Source: JAAYWY01 sp050945275
GTDB lineage: Bacteria; Bacillota; DTU030; DUMP01
NCBI GenBank assembly: GCA_050945275.1
Contig: JBMNSQ010000032.1
Span: forward strand, 1-16,163
DNA length: 16,163 nucleotides
Reading direction: 5' to 3'
The stretch's first letter is position 1, and the number at the start of each line of letters is the position of its first letter. The position numbers and the translations under genes were made by a program. The notes beneath the pieces are model-generated. The model was not told where the DNA came from and made no database searches. It was given only the letters and a program-made list of their open reading frames with translations. Below are positions 1 through 7,153 of this stretch, piece after piece.

Positions 1-8
1 GGTCTTTT

Positions 9-38
9 TTGATAAATCCTTACTGCGACGGAGATAAT
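9..38 (+). promoter_or_regulatory. Candidate sigma-A promoter for lonB
   Basis: TTGATA at 9-14 and GATAAT at 33-38 are separated by 18 bp; each hexamer matches 5 of 6 consensus bases. The predicted transcript would start near 45 and leave a short leader before the ribosome binding site at 55-60. The run of six T at 5-10 just upstream could be the tail of a terminator of the preceding gene, but its stem lies outside the window. Confidence 0.45.
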
Positions 39-68
39 AGAAAAAGACGTGGAAGGGAGGATGGATTA

Positions 69-1751
69 ATGGCCTTAACCCCAGGTCTGGGCAGCTTCTT
101 GGGGGTTGTTCAGATTTTTTTTGCCATTGTTATCGGAGTTTATTTTTGGAACTTGTTGCGTTCACAACAAGGTAACAAGGTGGCTGTGGAGCGGGAGTCG
201 CGAAAGGAATTGGATAAACTGCGGCAAATGCGTGAGATATCGCTTAGCGAACCTTTGGCTGAACGTACGCGGCCTAGTACCTTTAGCGAGGTCATTGGAC
301 AAGAGCAAGGATTAAAGGCCTTGAAGGCAGCCTTGTGCGGTCCAAACCCACAACACGTCTTGATTTACGGCCCACCTGGCGTTGGTAAGACGGCGGCTGC
401 CCGACTAGTACTGGAAGAGGCCAAGCAAAACCCTCTTTCTCCCTTTAAGAAGGATGCTAAGTTTATGGAAATAGATGCTACCACGGCCCGTTTTGACGAG
501 CGAGGAATTGCCGATCCGCTTCTAGGTTCGGTGCACGATCCCATTTATCAAGGTGCGGGACCGCTGGGTATTGCCGGTATTCCCCAGCCCAAACCGGGTG
601 CAGTAACTAAAGCGCACGGCGGGCTGCTTTTCTTGGATGAAATCGGGGAATTACACTCTGTTCAGATGAATAAATTGCTCAAGGTGCTTGAAGATCGAAA
701 AGTATTCCTGGAAAGTGCTTATTATAACTCTGAGGATAGCAACATCCCGAATCATATCCATGAAATCTTTCAAAATGGATTGCCAGCCGACTTTAGGCTG
801 GTGGGAGCGACTACCCGGTCTCCAGATGAACTGCCACCGGCATTAAGGTCACGTTGCGTCGAAGTGTTTTTTAGGGCACTGTTACCTAAAGAGGTAATTT
901 GCATTGCAACCAATGCTGCTAAAAAGATAGGGTTTGACCTTGAAGAAGGCGCGGCCGAAGTGGTGGCCCGTTATGCTAACAATGGCCGGGATGCGGTAAA
1001 TATAATGCAGATTGCTGCTGGTATTGCTTTAGGAGAAGACAGAAAACAAATCCGCATTTGTGATGTGGAATGGGTGGTCAATAGTGGCCAATATTCCCCA
1101 AGGCCGGAGAAAAGAGTACCAGCTGCACCCCAGGTAGGGTATGCCAACGGGCTAGCAGTTTATGGTTCCAATGTTGGCATGCTGCTGGAAATTGAAGTGA
1201 CGGCCTTTCCTGTTGCCAAAGGCAAAGGAGAGGTCACGGTTACTGGTGTAATTGACGAAGAAGAAATGGGTCGCTATGGTCATGTGGTACGGCGCAAAAG
1301 TTCGGCCCGGGAATCGGTGGCCAATGTGCTCACAGTTCTTCGTCATTATGTAAATCTTAATCCGAGTGACTTTGACATACATGTTAATTTTCCCGGCGGT
1401 ATACCAGTAGACGGTCCCTCGGCCGGTGTAAGCATGGCGGTGGCTATATATTCGGCTTTGACAGGGATTTTAGTAGATAACAATGCTGCCATGACCGGTG
1501 AAGTTTCCATCCGTGGTCATATTAAGCCGGTAGGGGGGGTTATGGCTAAAATTGAGGCGGCCCGGGCAGCTGATGCTAAAAAAGTGATTGTTCCCGCCGA
1601 CAACTGGCAGGAAATATTTAATCAGCATGACGATATTAAGGTTATACCGGTTAGCACTTTACAGCAGGTGCTCGATGAAGTCTTGGTAACAAGCAGCTGT
1701 CCACAGGCAGATATGCATGTACCCAATCTGCGCTCGGCAGCTTCCAGTTAG
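69..1751 (+). CDS. lonB: LonB, membrane-anchored ATP-dependent Lon-type protease
   Basis: AAA+ serine protease (560 aa) that unfolds and degrades proteins; the Bacillus LonB family has about this length. The N-terminus has one hydrophobic membrane segment (about residues 8-30) instead of the large LonA substrate domain. Walker A GPPGVGKT is at residues 101-108 and Walker B ends in D190-E191. The protease domain has the Lon dyad: Ser451 in DGPSAG and Lys494 in the KPVGG...K segment, 43 residues apart, the same spacing as in LonA. The ATG at 69 is chosen because GGGAGG at 55-60 lies 8 nt upstream. A TTG at 9 in the same frame would add 20 charged residues before the membrane segment, has no ribosome binding site and overlaps a candidate promoter. 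It is followed by lonA on the same strand, the usual order in Firmicutes (after clpX). Identity is secure; substrates are not predictable. Confidence 0.96.
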   Translation: MALTPGLGSFLGVVQIFFAIVIGVYFWNLLRSQQGNKVAVERESRKELDKLRQMREISLSEPLAERTRPSTFSEVIGQEQGLKALKAALCGPNPQHVLIYGPPGVGKTAAARLVLEEAKQNPLSPFKKDAKFMEIDATTARFDERGIADPLLGSVHDPIYQGAGPLGIAGIPQPKPGAVTKAHGGLLFLDEIGELHSVQMNKLLKVLEDRKVFLESAYYNSEDSNIPNHIHEIFQNGLPADFRLVGATTRSPDELPPALRSRCVEVFFRALLPKEVICIATNAAKKIGFDLEEGAAEVVARYANNGRDAVNIMQIAAGIALGEDRKQIRICDVEWVVNSGQYSPRPEKRVPAAPQVGYANGLAVYGSNVGMLLEIEVTAFPVAKGKGEVTVTGVIDEEEMGRYGHVVRRKSSARESVANVLTVLRHYVNLNPSDFDIHVNFPGGIPVDGPSAGVSMAVAIYSALTGILVDNNAAMTGEVSIRGHIKPVGGVMAKIEAARAADAKKVIVPADNWQEIFNQHDDIKVIPVSTLQQVLDEVLVTSSCPQADMHVPNLRSAASS

Positions 1752-1755
1752 GTCC

Positions 1756-1783
1756 TTCAATTTTTGCCAACCTGTGGTACAAT
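1756..1783 (+). promoter_or_regulatory. Candidate extended -10 promoter for lonA
   Basis: A TGnTACAAT extended -10 element (TG at 1775-1776, TACAAT at 1778-1783) lies in the 74-bp gap between lonB and lonA. The best -35 at proper distance is a weak TTCAAT (1756-1761, 16-bp spacer), which is acceptable for extended -10 promoters. I see no CtsR or HrcA (CIRCE) operator here, so heat-shock control is not evident. Confidence 0.4.
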
Positions 1784-1825
1784 GAAAAGGAAAGAAAAGA
1801 TAGAGAGCCAGAGGGGTGTGACAAC

Positions 1826-4153
1826 ATGAGGGTAATAAAACGTGCTTTACCCCTTCTGCCACTGAGAGGCATACAAGTATTTCCGTATATGGTAGTCCAT
1901 CTAGACGTGGGCCGGCCTAAGTCTATTGCCGCAATGGAAGAAGCTATGGTTCAGGATAAACAGATTCTGTTAGTGACCCAGAAAGACCCGCGAATAGACG
2001 AACCAGAGTCCAATGAGATCTACCGGGTAGGTACAGTAGCTGAGATCAAGCAACTGCTGAAGATCCCAGGTGGGACCATGCGAGTGTTAGTAGAAGGTCT
2101 GGCTCGTGGCCGTATTGTGTCTACAGCCAAAACAGACCCTTTTTACTTAGTTGATTGCGAACAATACGAGGAAGTGCAGCCAGAGCAAGAGAGTGCCGAG
2201 GTAGAGGCCCTAACCAGAGGGATCATTTCTCGGTTCGAACAATATGTTAAGCTTTCCAAGAAAGTGGCGGCAGAAACAGTTGTCTCTATTGTTTCGGTGG
2301 AAGACCCCGGACGGCTGGCTGACTTAATTGGTGCTCATCTCAACCTAAAACAGGACGACAAACAAAAACTGCTGGACGCTGTAAAGATACCTGAGCGATT
2401 AGAAATACTGTATGGTTTTTTGAACCGGGAACTCGAGATTCTCGAGTTGGAGCGAAAAATCGGAGTGCGGGTACGTAAGCAATTAGAAAAATCCCAACGA
2501 GAGTATTACTTGCGGGAACAACTTAAAGCAATCCAGACTGAACTAGGGGAGCGGGGCGAGGGAGAGAACGAAGCCCAAGAGTTCAAGCAGCGTATTGCCG
2601 AGACAGAACTTCCGTCAGAAGTGCGGGAAAAAGCTAATCGAGAGGCCGACCGGCTGGGGAAAATGCCACCTATGACGGCTGAGGCAGCGGTGGTACGTAC
2701 TTATCTGGAATGGCTACTGGCTTTGCCCTGGGACAAGTTTACCGAAGATCGGTTGGATCTTGATCAGGCTGAAAAGATTTTGAATGAAGATCACTATGGT
2801 CTCAAGAAAGTCAAAGAGCGGATTTTAGAATATTTGGCCGTACGCAAACTGGCTAAGAAAATGAAAGGACCTATCTTATGCCTGGTGGGTCCACCGGGAG
2901 TGGGTAAGACGTCGTTGGCCAAGTCGGTGGCTCGGGCGATAGAACGAAAGTTTGTTCGCATCTCTTTGGGCGGTGTGCGCGACGAGGCCGAAATCCGCGG
3001 CCACAGGCGTACCTATGTAGGGGCACTGCCGGGACGGATTATCCAAGGGATGCGCCAGGCTAATTCTAAGAACCCAGTTTTTTTAATGGACGAAATCGAT
3101 AAAATGAGCATGGATTTCAGAGGCGACCCTTCGGCGGCTTTGCTAGAAGTACTGGATCCGGAGCAAAACAATGCTTTCAGCGATCATTATATCGAACTAC
3201 CGTTTGATTTGTCTCATGTTATGTTCATTACCACTGCTAATACTACCCACACTATTCCCCGTCCTTTGCTTGACCGGATGGAAGTAATCTCCATACCGGG
3301 TTATACGGAGGAGGAAAAACTTCATATCGGCCGCCGCTTTTTGTTACCTAAACAGATTGAAGAGCACGGCCTTAAACCCGAGCAGCTAAAACTGTCTGAC
3401 AACACCATTAAGGGCATTATCAGAGAATATACCCGTGAAGCTGGTGTGCGCAACTTAGAACGGTCCATTGCTACTTTATGTCGTAAGAGCGCTCGTGAAA
3501 TCGTTCAGGGTAAAGAGCAGGATAAGGTTAACATAACCTCCCGCAACCTAAATACTTACTTAGGGGCACCTCGCTTTAGGTTTGGCGTAGCCCAAAAAAA
3601 GGACGAACTAGGGGTTGCTACTGGTTTGGCGTGGACACAGGTAGGTGGAGATGTTCTTAGTGTGGAAGTTAGCATCATGCATGGTAAAGGAAACCTAACC
3701 CTTACCGGGCAATTAGGCGATGTTATGCGTGAATCTGCCCAAGCAGGACACACCTATATCCGTTCACGAGCTCAAGATCTTGGTATTAGTGCCGATTTTA
3801 ACGAGAAGCACGATGTCCATATTCACGTACCGGAGGGCGCCATACCGAAAGACGGGCCTTCGGCCGGCGTCACCATGGCAACTGCTTTGGCCTCTACGTT
3901 GTCCGGTAAACCCGTGCGATCCGATGTCGCCATGACCGGGGAGATTACCCTTCGGGGTCGAGTACTGCCAGTGGGAGGCATAAAAGAAAAAGTGCTGGCC
4001 GCCCACCGAGCTGGAATTAAGACCGTAATCTTACCGGAAGAAAACCGCCGGGATTTAGACGACATCCCGCGTCATGTTAGGCGTAAGTTAAACTTTGTAT
4101 TTGTAGAGAACATGGATCAGGTATTAAAGCAGGCTCTAGTAGACAATGGCTAA
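1826..4153 (+). CDS. lonA: LonA, ATP-dependent Lon protease
   Basis: Cytosolic hexameric AAA+ serine protease (775 aa, close to Bacillus LonA and E. coli Lon) that removes misfolded and regulatory proteins. Order of domains: N-terminal substrate-binding domain (about 8-200, beginning with the typical LPLLPLRG segment), a long helical/coiled-coil linker (about 200-300), the AAA+ module with Walker A GPPGVGKT at 355-362 and a Walker B FLMDEIDK, and the C-terminal protease domain. The catalytic dyad is Ser679 (DGPSAG) and Lys722 (GIKEKVL), exactly the E. coli Lon numbering. ATG 1826 has GAGGGG at 1811-1816, 9 nt upstream. The gene follows lonB by 74 bp with its own candidate promoter. It is full length with all catalytic residues present. 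The next gene is not the ysxC/engB GTPase gene that often follows lonA in Bacillus. Confidence 0.97.
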   Translation: MRVIKRALPLLPLRGIQVFPYMVVHLDVGRPKSIAAMEEAMVQDKQILLVTQKDPRIDEPESNEIYRVGTVAEIKQLLKIPGGTMRVLVEGLARGRIVSTAKTDPFYLVDCEQYEEVQPEQESAEVEALTRGIISRFEQYVKLSKKVAAETVVSIVSVEDPGRLADLIGAHLNLKQDDKQKLLDAVKIPERLEILYGFLNRELEILELERKIGVRVRKQLEKSQREYYLREQLKAIQTELGERGEGENEAQEFKQRIAETELPSEVREKANREADRLGKMPPMTAEAAVVRTYLEWLLALPWDKFTEDRLDLDQAEKILNEDHYGLKKVKERILEYLAVRKLAKKMKGPILCLVGPPGVGKTSLAKSVARAIERKFVRISLGGVRDEAEIRGHRRTYVGALPGRIIQGMRQANSKNPVFLMDEIDKMSMDFRGDPSAALLEVLDPEQNNAFSDHYIELPFDLSHVMFITTANTTHTIPRPLLDRMEVISIPGYTEEEKLHIGRRFLLPKQIEEHGLKPEQLKLSDNTIKGIIREYTREAGVRNLERSIATLCRKSAREIVQGKEQDKVNITSRNLNTYLGAPRFRFGVAQKKDELGVATGLAWTQVGGDVLSVEVSIMHGKGNLTLTGQLGDVMRESAQAGHTYIRSRAQDLGISADFNEKHDVHIHVPEGAIPKDGPSAGVTMATALASTLSGKPVRSDVAMTGEITLRGRVLPVGGIKEKVLAAHRAGIKTVILPEENRRDLDDIPRHVRRKLNFVFVENMDQVLKQALVDNG

Positions 4154-4171
4154 AAAAAGAAGCATGGGTTG

Positions 4172-4249
4172 AAATTTGATATGCTCCCCTTGAGTAGACA
4201 TCTGAATAACAAAAATTCCGGACTACGCAAAGGGGAGCATATCAAATTT
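4172..4249. repeat. Perfect 20-bp inverted repeat around 38 bp; possible MITE or insertion-sequence remnant
   Basis: The arms at 4172-4191 and 4230-4249 are exact reverse complements over 20 bases, centred on the core ATATGCTCCCC. Inward of the perfect part the two ends remain similar (a shared GTAG around 4193-4196 and 4222-4227 with small differences), as terminal inverted repeats of insertion sequences often are. If the ends begin at TGATATG, both flanks show AATT, compatible with a 4-bp target duplication but palindromic and so not decisive. No transposase remains in the 38-bp interior. It could instead act as an RNA hairpin behind lonA, but no T-run directly follows either arm. Confidence 0.6.
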
Positions 4250-4547
4250 GTATCAATTTATGGTATTCTTTTGTTTCTTTTTTATAAAGCGAACGGGCTT
4301 GGACATCGGCGCCCTATGCATTTGTATTATAAATGTTAGGGTGAACGGCTGCGCTTCTTAGTGATTTTTAACTAGTGTTTTTAAAATATACTTTACTTTT
4401 GGCCGATTTATGTTATATAGTTGGATTATGTGGTCACCATCTAGCAAGTCCCACTATCGTTCCACAACAATCTACCAAGAATAACTATGTGTTGTCCTGG
4501 TTTCCAAATGATATTAAGGAGTTACTTCTAAATACTAAAGGGTGCTG
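4250..4547 (+). other. Non-coding stretch upstream of the DUF1538 gene
   Basis: No convincing reading frame is present. A stem-loop spans 4310-4343: CCCTA (4312-4316) pairs with TAGGG (4337-4341) and CATTT (4319-4323) with AAATG (4331-4335), with outer C-G and G-T pairs. A T-rich stretch at 4266-4284 precedes it. An AAGGAG at 4516-4521 has no start codon at a usable distance. The stretch may hold the 5' leader of the downstream pair; I recognise no riboswitch class in it. Confidence 0.4.
4392..4419 (+). promoter_or_regulatory. Weak candidate promoter for the DUF1538-PII unit
   Basis: TTTACT (4392-4397) and an extended -10 like element, TG at 4411-4412 followed by TATATA at 4414-4419, are 16 bp apart. 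The match is partial in both hexamers. It is the best candidate in the gap and would give a leader of roughly 120 nt. Confidence 0.25.
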
Positions 4548-6050
4548 ATGTGTGTGAGCGTTCTATGGCAAAAAGTCCAGGAAGTTATATCATCTGTTTT
4601 TCCAATAACAGTAATAGTGATAATATTAAACTTCACCATCGCTCCTATAGATACAAGTCTCTTTTTACGCTTTTTGTTGGGAGCGGTTATTATAACAATC
4701 GGCCTCGGAATATTCTTGTTTGGGGCCGACTTGGCAATTCAGCCCATTGGCATGCACATGGGTTCCGCAATTACTAAGCGTAAGAATCTACCTCTGCTAT
4801 TGGTATCAGGGTTGGTCTTGGGGTTTTTCATAAACGTGGCTGAACCTGACCTTCTAGTATTGGCAGGGCAAGTAGCTGTGGTTACGTCTGGTGCTATTTC
4901 TCTTTGGGATTTGGTTATTGTAGTCTCGATTGGTATAGGTGTAATGATAGCCATTGGACTGGGACGCATTGTTTTTCGAATACCGCTCTACAGACTAGTA
5001 ACGCTTGCGTATGTAATAGTGTTTTTTCTTGTTATTTTTGCACCTGCTCCGTTCTTGGGTATAGCTTTTGATTCAGGCGGAGCTACCACTGGTTCTATGA
5101 CTGTTCCTTTTATTCTTTCATTAGGATTGGGCGTTGCATCTTCCCAAGGCGGAAAGGAAGCAGAAGAAGACAGTTTCGGCTTAGTAGGAGTAGCATCAAT
5201 TGGACCCATGCTGGCGGTATTGTCTATGGGTATCTTATCTGGCATAAAAACCCTAACAGGAACCTTACCCCAATCTTCAACCATCACAAATGGTGTTGTT
5301 ACCCCTTTCATCCGTGAAATTCCTATAGTTACGAGGGAAGTGTTGTTAGCTATTGCCCCTATTATTATCTTATTCTTAATAGCACAAGTCGTGTTTATTA
5401 AGTTGCCCAGGCGGCCATTTTCCAGGATCCTAAAAGGATTAGTGTACACCTTTATTGGCTTGGTACTATTTCTTATCGGAGTGAATGCCGGGTTTATGGA
5501 AGCTGGAAATGCTATTGGTCACGCTGTGGCTGCCTACGGAAATAAGTGGGTTATAGTAATAACAGGATTCACAATTGGTTTTTCTATCATTTATGCTGAG
5601 CCAGCGGTGCATGTTCTTAATGAACAGGTAGAAACTGTTACTAGTGGCCGTATTAGAAAGAAAGTCATTTTGTACGCGTTGTCTATTGGGGTAGCAGTAG
5701 CCGTTGCACTCTCGATGGTAAAAATACTAGTACCTAGCATTCAGCTATGGCACCTATTAGTCCCTGGATACACTATTGCAGTAGCTCTTTCCCACTTTTC
5801 CCCTCCTGTTTTCGTTGGTATTGCCTTTGACTCAGGAGGAGTAGCTTCTGGGCCCATGACGGCGACTTTTGTCTTAGCTTATGCCCAAGGTATTGCACAT
5901 GCCGTGGAAGGGGCAGACGTATTGATGGATGCTTTTGGAGTTATAGGTATGGTAGCACTAACGCCTTTAATTGCCATACAGGTCTTAGGCCTCCTATACG
6001 AACGTAAAGCGAGGGCTGATATGAATGAGCAGCAACAAATATCCGATTGA
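4548..6050 (+). CDS. DUF1538-family polytopic membrane protein (putative transporter)
   Basis: A 500-aa, very hydrophobic protein with about 12 or more membrane segments, which I recognise as the DUF1538 family; its substrate is unknown. It is an internal duplication of about 253 residues. AEP...VL..QV..VTSG occurs at 98-100 and 350-352, GIAFDSGG at D175 and D428, and a D-x-FG-hydrophobic segment at D208 and D461. The acidic and small polar residues inside hydrophobic stretches look like substrate or ion sites, as in two-fold transporters, but this is inference. Start: ATG 4548 is favoured by AAAGGG at 4537-4542; GTG 4542 lacks a site, and GTG 4554 is possible. The last 26 bp overlap the PII-like gene, implying translational coupling. 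A transporter controlled by the PII partner is the simplest reading. Confidence 0.85.
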   Translation: MCVSVLWQKVQEVISSVFPITVIVIILNFTIAPIDTSLFLRFLLGAVIITIGLGIFLFGADLAIQPIGMHMGSAITKRKNLPLLLVSGLVLGFFINVAEPDLLVLAGQVAVVTSGAISLWDLVIVVSIGIGVMIAIGLGRIVFRIPLYRLVTLAYVIVFFLVIFAPAPFLGIAFDSGGATTGSMTVPFILSLGLGVASSQGGKEAEEDSFGLVGVASIGPMLAVLSMGILSGIKTLTGTLPQSSTITNGVVTPFIREIPIVTREVLLAIAPIIILFLIAQVVFIKLPRRPFSRILKGLVYTFIGLVLFLIGVNAGFMEAGNAIGHAVAAYGNKWVIVITGFTIGFSIIYAEPAVHVLNEQVETVTSGRIRKKVILYALSIGVAVAVALSMVKILVPSIQLWHLLVPGYTIAVALSHFSPPVFVGIAFDSGGVASGPMTATFVLAYAQGIAHAVEGADVLMDAFGVIGMVALTPLIAIQVLGLLYERKARADMNEQQQISD

Positions 6051-6702
6051 CTACGCGCTAATTATAGTTATTGTGCAATCAGGAATGGGAAGCAGTATAT
6101 TAGCGGAGTCAAAAAAAATTGGGGTGTTTGGGGGAACCATATTTCTAGGCAAGGGTACCATCAAGAATCATCTGTTAGAACTCTTAGGCCTAAACGAAGC
6201 TAAGAAAGAAATTGTCTTAATGGTAGCGCCTCAAGCCCTAGAAGCTGATCTTCACCAGCATTTGATTGGTGCGTTTCATATGGACAAACCAAATCATGGT
6301 GTGATCGTATCGTTGCCGGTTACAACAGTAGCAGGTGGGGGCTACAATGGTGCAGCATCGGCACAACCGCCAATAGGAGGTAGCAACATGCAGTACGAAA
6401 TAATCTTTACTGTAGTGGACCGAGGCCTAGCTGAAGAAGTGGTTGATACTGCTGAAAAAGCAGGATCAACAGGGGCAACGATCATTAATGCCAGAGGCTC
6501 TGGAATACATGAAAAAAGCAAGTTCTTTGGCATGAATATAGAGCCTGAAAAAGAAATAGTAATGATTATAATTGACGAGAAACGGGCGGGTAATGTTATT
6601 GACGCCATTGAAACCAAGATGAATATTAATCAGCCGGGCAAAGGCATATTGTTCGTATTAGACGTTACTAAAGTTTCGGGATTATATAATCCCGAACGCT
6701 AA
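6025..6702 (+). CDS. Tandem double-domain PII-like regulatory protein
   Basis: 225 aa containing two PII (GlnB-like) ferredoxin-like domains in one chain, about residues 9-110 and 122-225. The repeats align: KEIVLMVAP with KEIVMIIID, and HGVIVSLPVTTVAG with KGILFVLDVTKVSG. The second half resembles the GlnB ending (GK-I-FV-DV), with Lys206 at the ATP-contacting B-loop position; the first domain has His91 there. The second-domain T-loop region is about 14 residues, shorter than in GlnB, and I find no equivalent of the uridylylated T-loop tyrosine. ATG 6025 has GAGGG at 6011-6015, 9 nt upstream, inside the DUF1538 gene. PII proteins sense ATP/ADP and often 2-oxoglutarate or other ligands and bind transporters or enzymes; here the overlapping membrane protein is the likely partner. 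Confidence 0.85.
   Translation: MSSNKYPIDYALIIVIVQSGMGSSILAESKKIGVFGGTIFLGKGTIKNHLLELLGLNEAKKEIVLMVAPQALEADLHQHLIGAFHMDKPNHGVIVSLPVTTVAGGGYNGAASAQPPIGGSNMQYEIIFTVVDRGLAEEVVDTAEKAGSTGATIINARGSGIHEKSKFFGMNIEPEKEIVMIIIDEKRAGNVIDAIETKMNINQPGKGILFVLDVTKVSGLYNPER
6375..6390 (+). promoter_or_regulatory. Internal Shine-Dalgarno and ATG at the PII domain junction
   Basis: AGGAGG at 6375-6380 lies 7 nt before an in-frame ATG at 6388-6390, which begins the second PII domain (residue 122). This is a better ribosome binding site than the one at the annotated start of the gene. It either marks a second product, a stand-alone PII protein of 104 aa, or is a relic of the fusion of two adjacent PII genes. It also encodes the linker segment IGG, so chance is possible. 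Confidence 0.5.
6675..6696 (+). terminator. Perfect 22-bp palindrome at the end of the PII gene; possible weak terminator
   Basis: The sequence from 6675 to 6696 is exactly self-complementary (TTCGGGATTAT and its complement) and overlaps the last codons. A run of six T (6706-6711) follows, but 9 nt after the stem, farther than in a standard intrinsic terminator. It could serve as a poor terminator or 3'-end stabiliser, or be a protein-binding palindrome. Confidence 0.4.
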
Positions 6703-6779
6703 TGCTTTTTTGCTTTGGCGCGTTGGTAGTTTTTCTTCCCATATGGTACATGTTCCTCAAGGTTAGCGATTGTGGTTGC

Positions 6780-6808
6780 TTGACAGCGGCGACAGCGTAG
6801 GGTATTAT
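6780..6808 (+). promoter_or_regulatory. Strong sigma-A promoter for the valS T-box transcript
   Basis: A perfect TTGACA (6780-6785), a 17-bp spacer and TATTAT (6803-6808, 5 of 6). Transcription should start near 6815, just before the T-box leader. Confidence 0.8.
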
Positions 6809-6814
6809 TAGGGC

Positions 6815-7066
6815 AATAATTTATAGATATGTTAGGGCTATGACTAGGAGGAGTAGGCTGCCTAAACCGTCTAGAGAGGGAGACTCAAGGGTGTAAGGTT
6901 TCCTCGGAACAAGCGCCGAAAGTCGCCTAGGAGCTGCGCAGGTGAATCAAGTAGCTTGAGCCGCTAGCCGCGTTAAGGCTAAGAGTCTGGCCTAAGAATG
7001 TCTTTGGCTGGGGAAATAAGGTGGTACCACGGGCCTCCGTCCTTTATGGCGGAGGTTTTTGTTTTT
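6815..7066 (+). ncRNA. T-box riboswitch (valine tRNA sensing) of valS-folC
   Basis: The leader reads uncharged tRNA-Val and prevents termination when valine is limiting. Stem I: CTAGG (6844-6848) pairs with CCTAG (6926-6930), with GA bases beside the helix resembling the basal K-turn. Above it the specifier loop has AGTA (6852-6855) on one side and GAAAGTCG (6918-6925) on the other, placing the specifier codon GUC (Val) at 6922-6924 followed by a purine. An AG-bulge (AGAGAG) near 6873-6878 and a GGTG distal loop near 6890 follow. The T-box sequence AAGGTGGTACCACG is at 7018-7031; its UGGU bulge pairs with an ACCA acceptor end, matching the A discriminator of tRNA-Val. The 5' limit is inferred from the promoter. 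Specifier, bulge and downstream gene agree. Confidence 0.93.
7034..7066 (+). terminator. Intrinsic terminator of the T-box leader
   Basis: CCTCCGTC (7034-7041) pairs with GGCGGAGG (7048-7055) around the loop CTTTAT, followed by TTTTTGTTTTT at 7056-7066. It is mutually exclusive with the antiterminator formed by the T-box sequence immediately upstream. Confidence 0.92.
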
Positions 7067-7153
7067 AATTGTGTTTTATACTGCGATTTTTCCCAGAGTC
7101 TGACGGGGCTATGCGGATACAAAACATGAAATATCAGGAAAGGGATGATACCT

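Noticed and set aside
9..68. TTG-started N-terminal extension of LonB
   Set aside because: It has no ribosome binding site, overlaps a candidate promoter, and adds a charged peptide before the membrane anchor; ATG 69 has GGGAGG at 8 nt.
4988..5449. 153-aa open frame on the minus strand within the DUF1538 gene
   Set aside because: It lies opposite a clearly coding gene with conserved motifs and shows no recognisable protein features.
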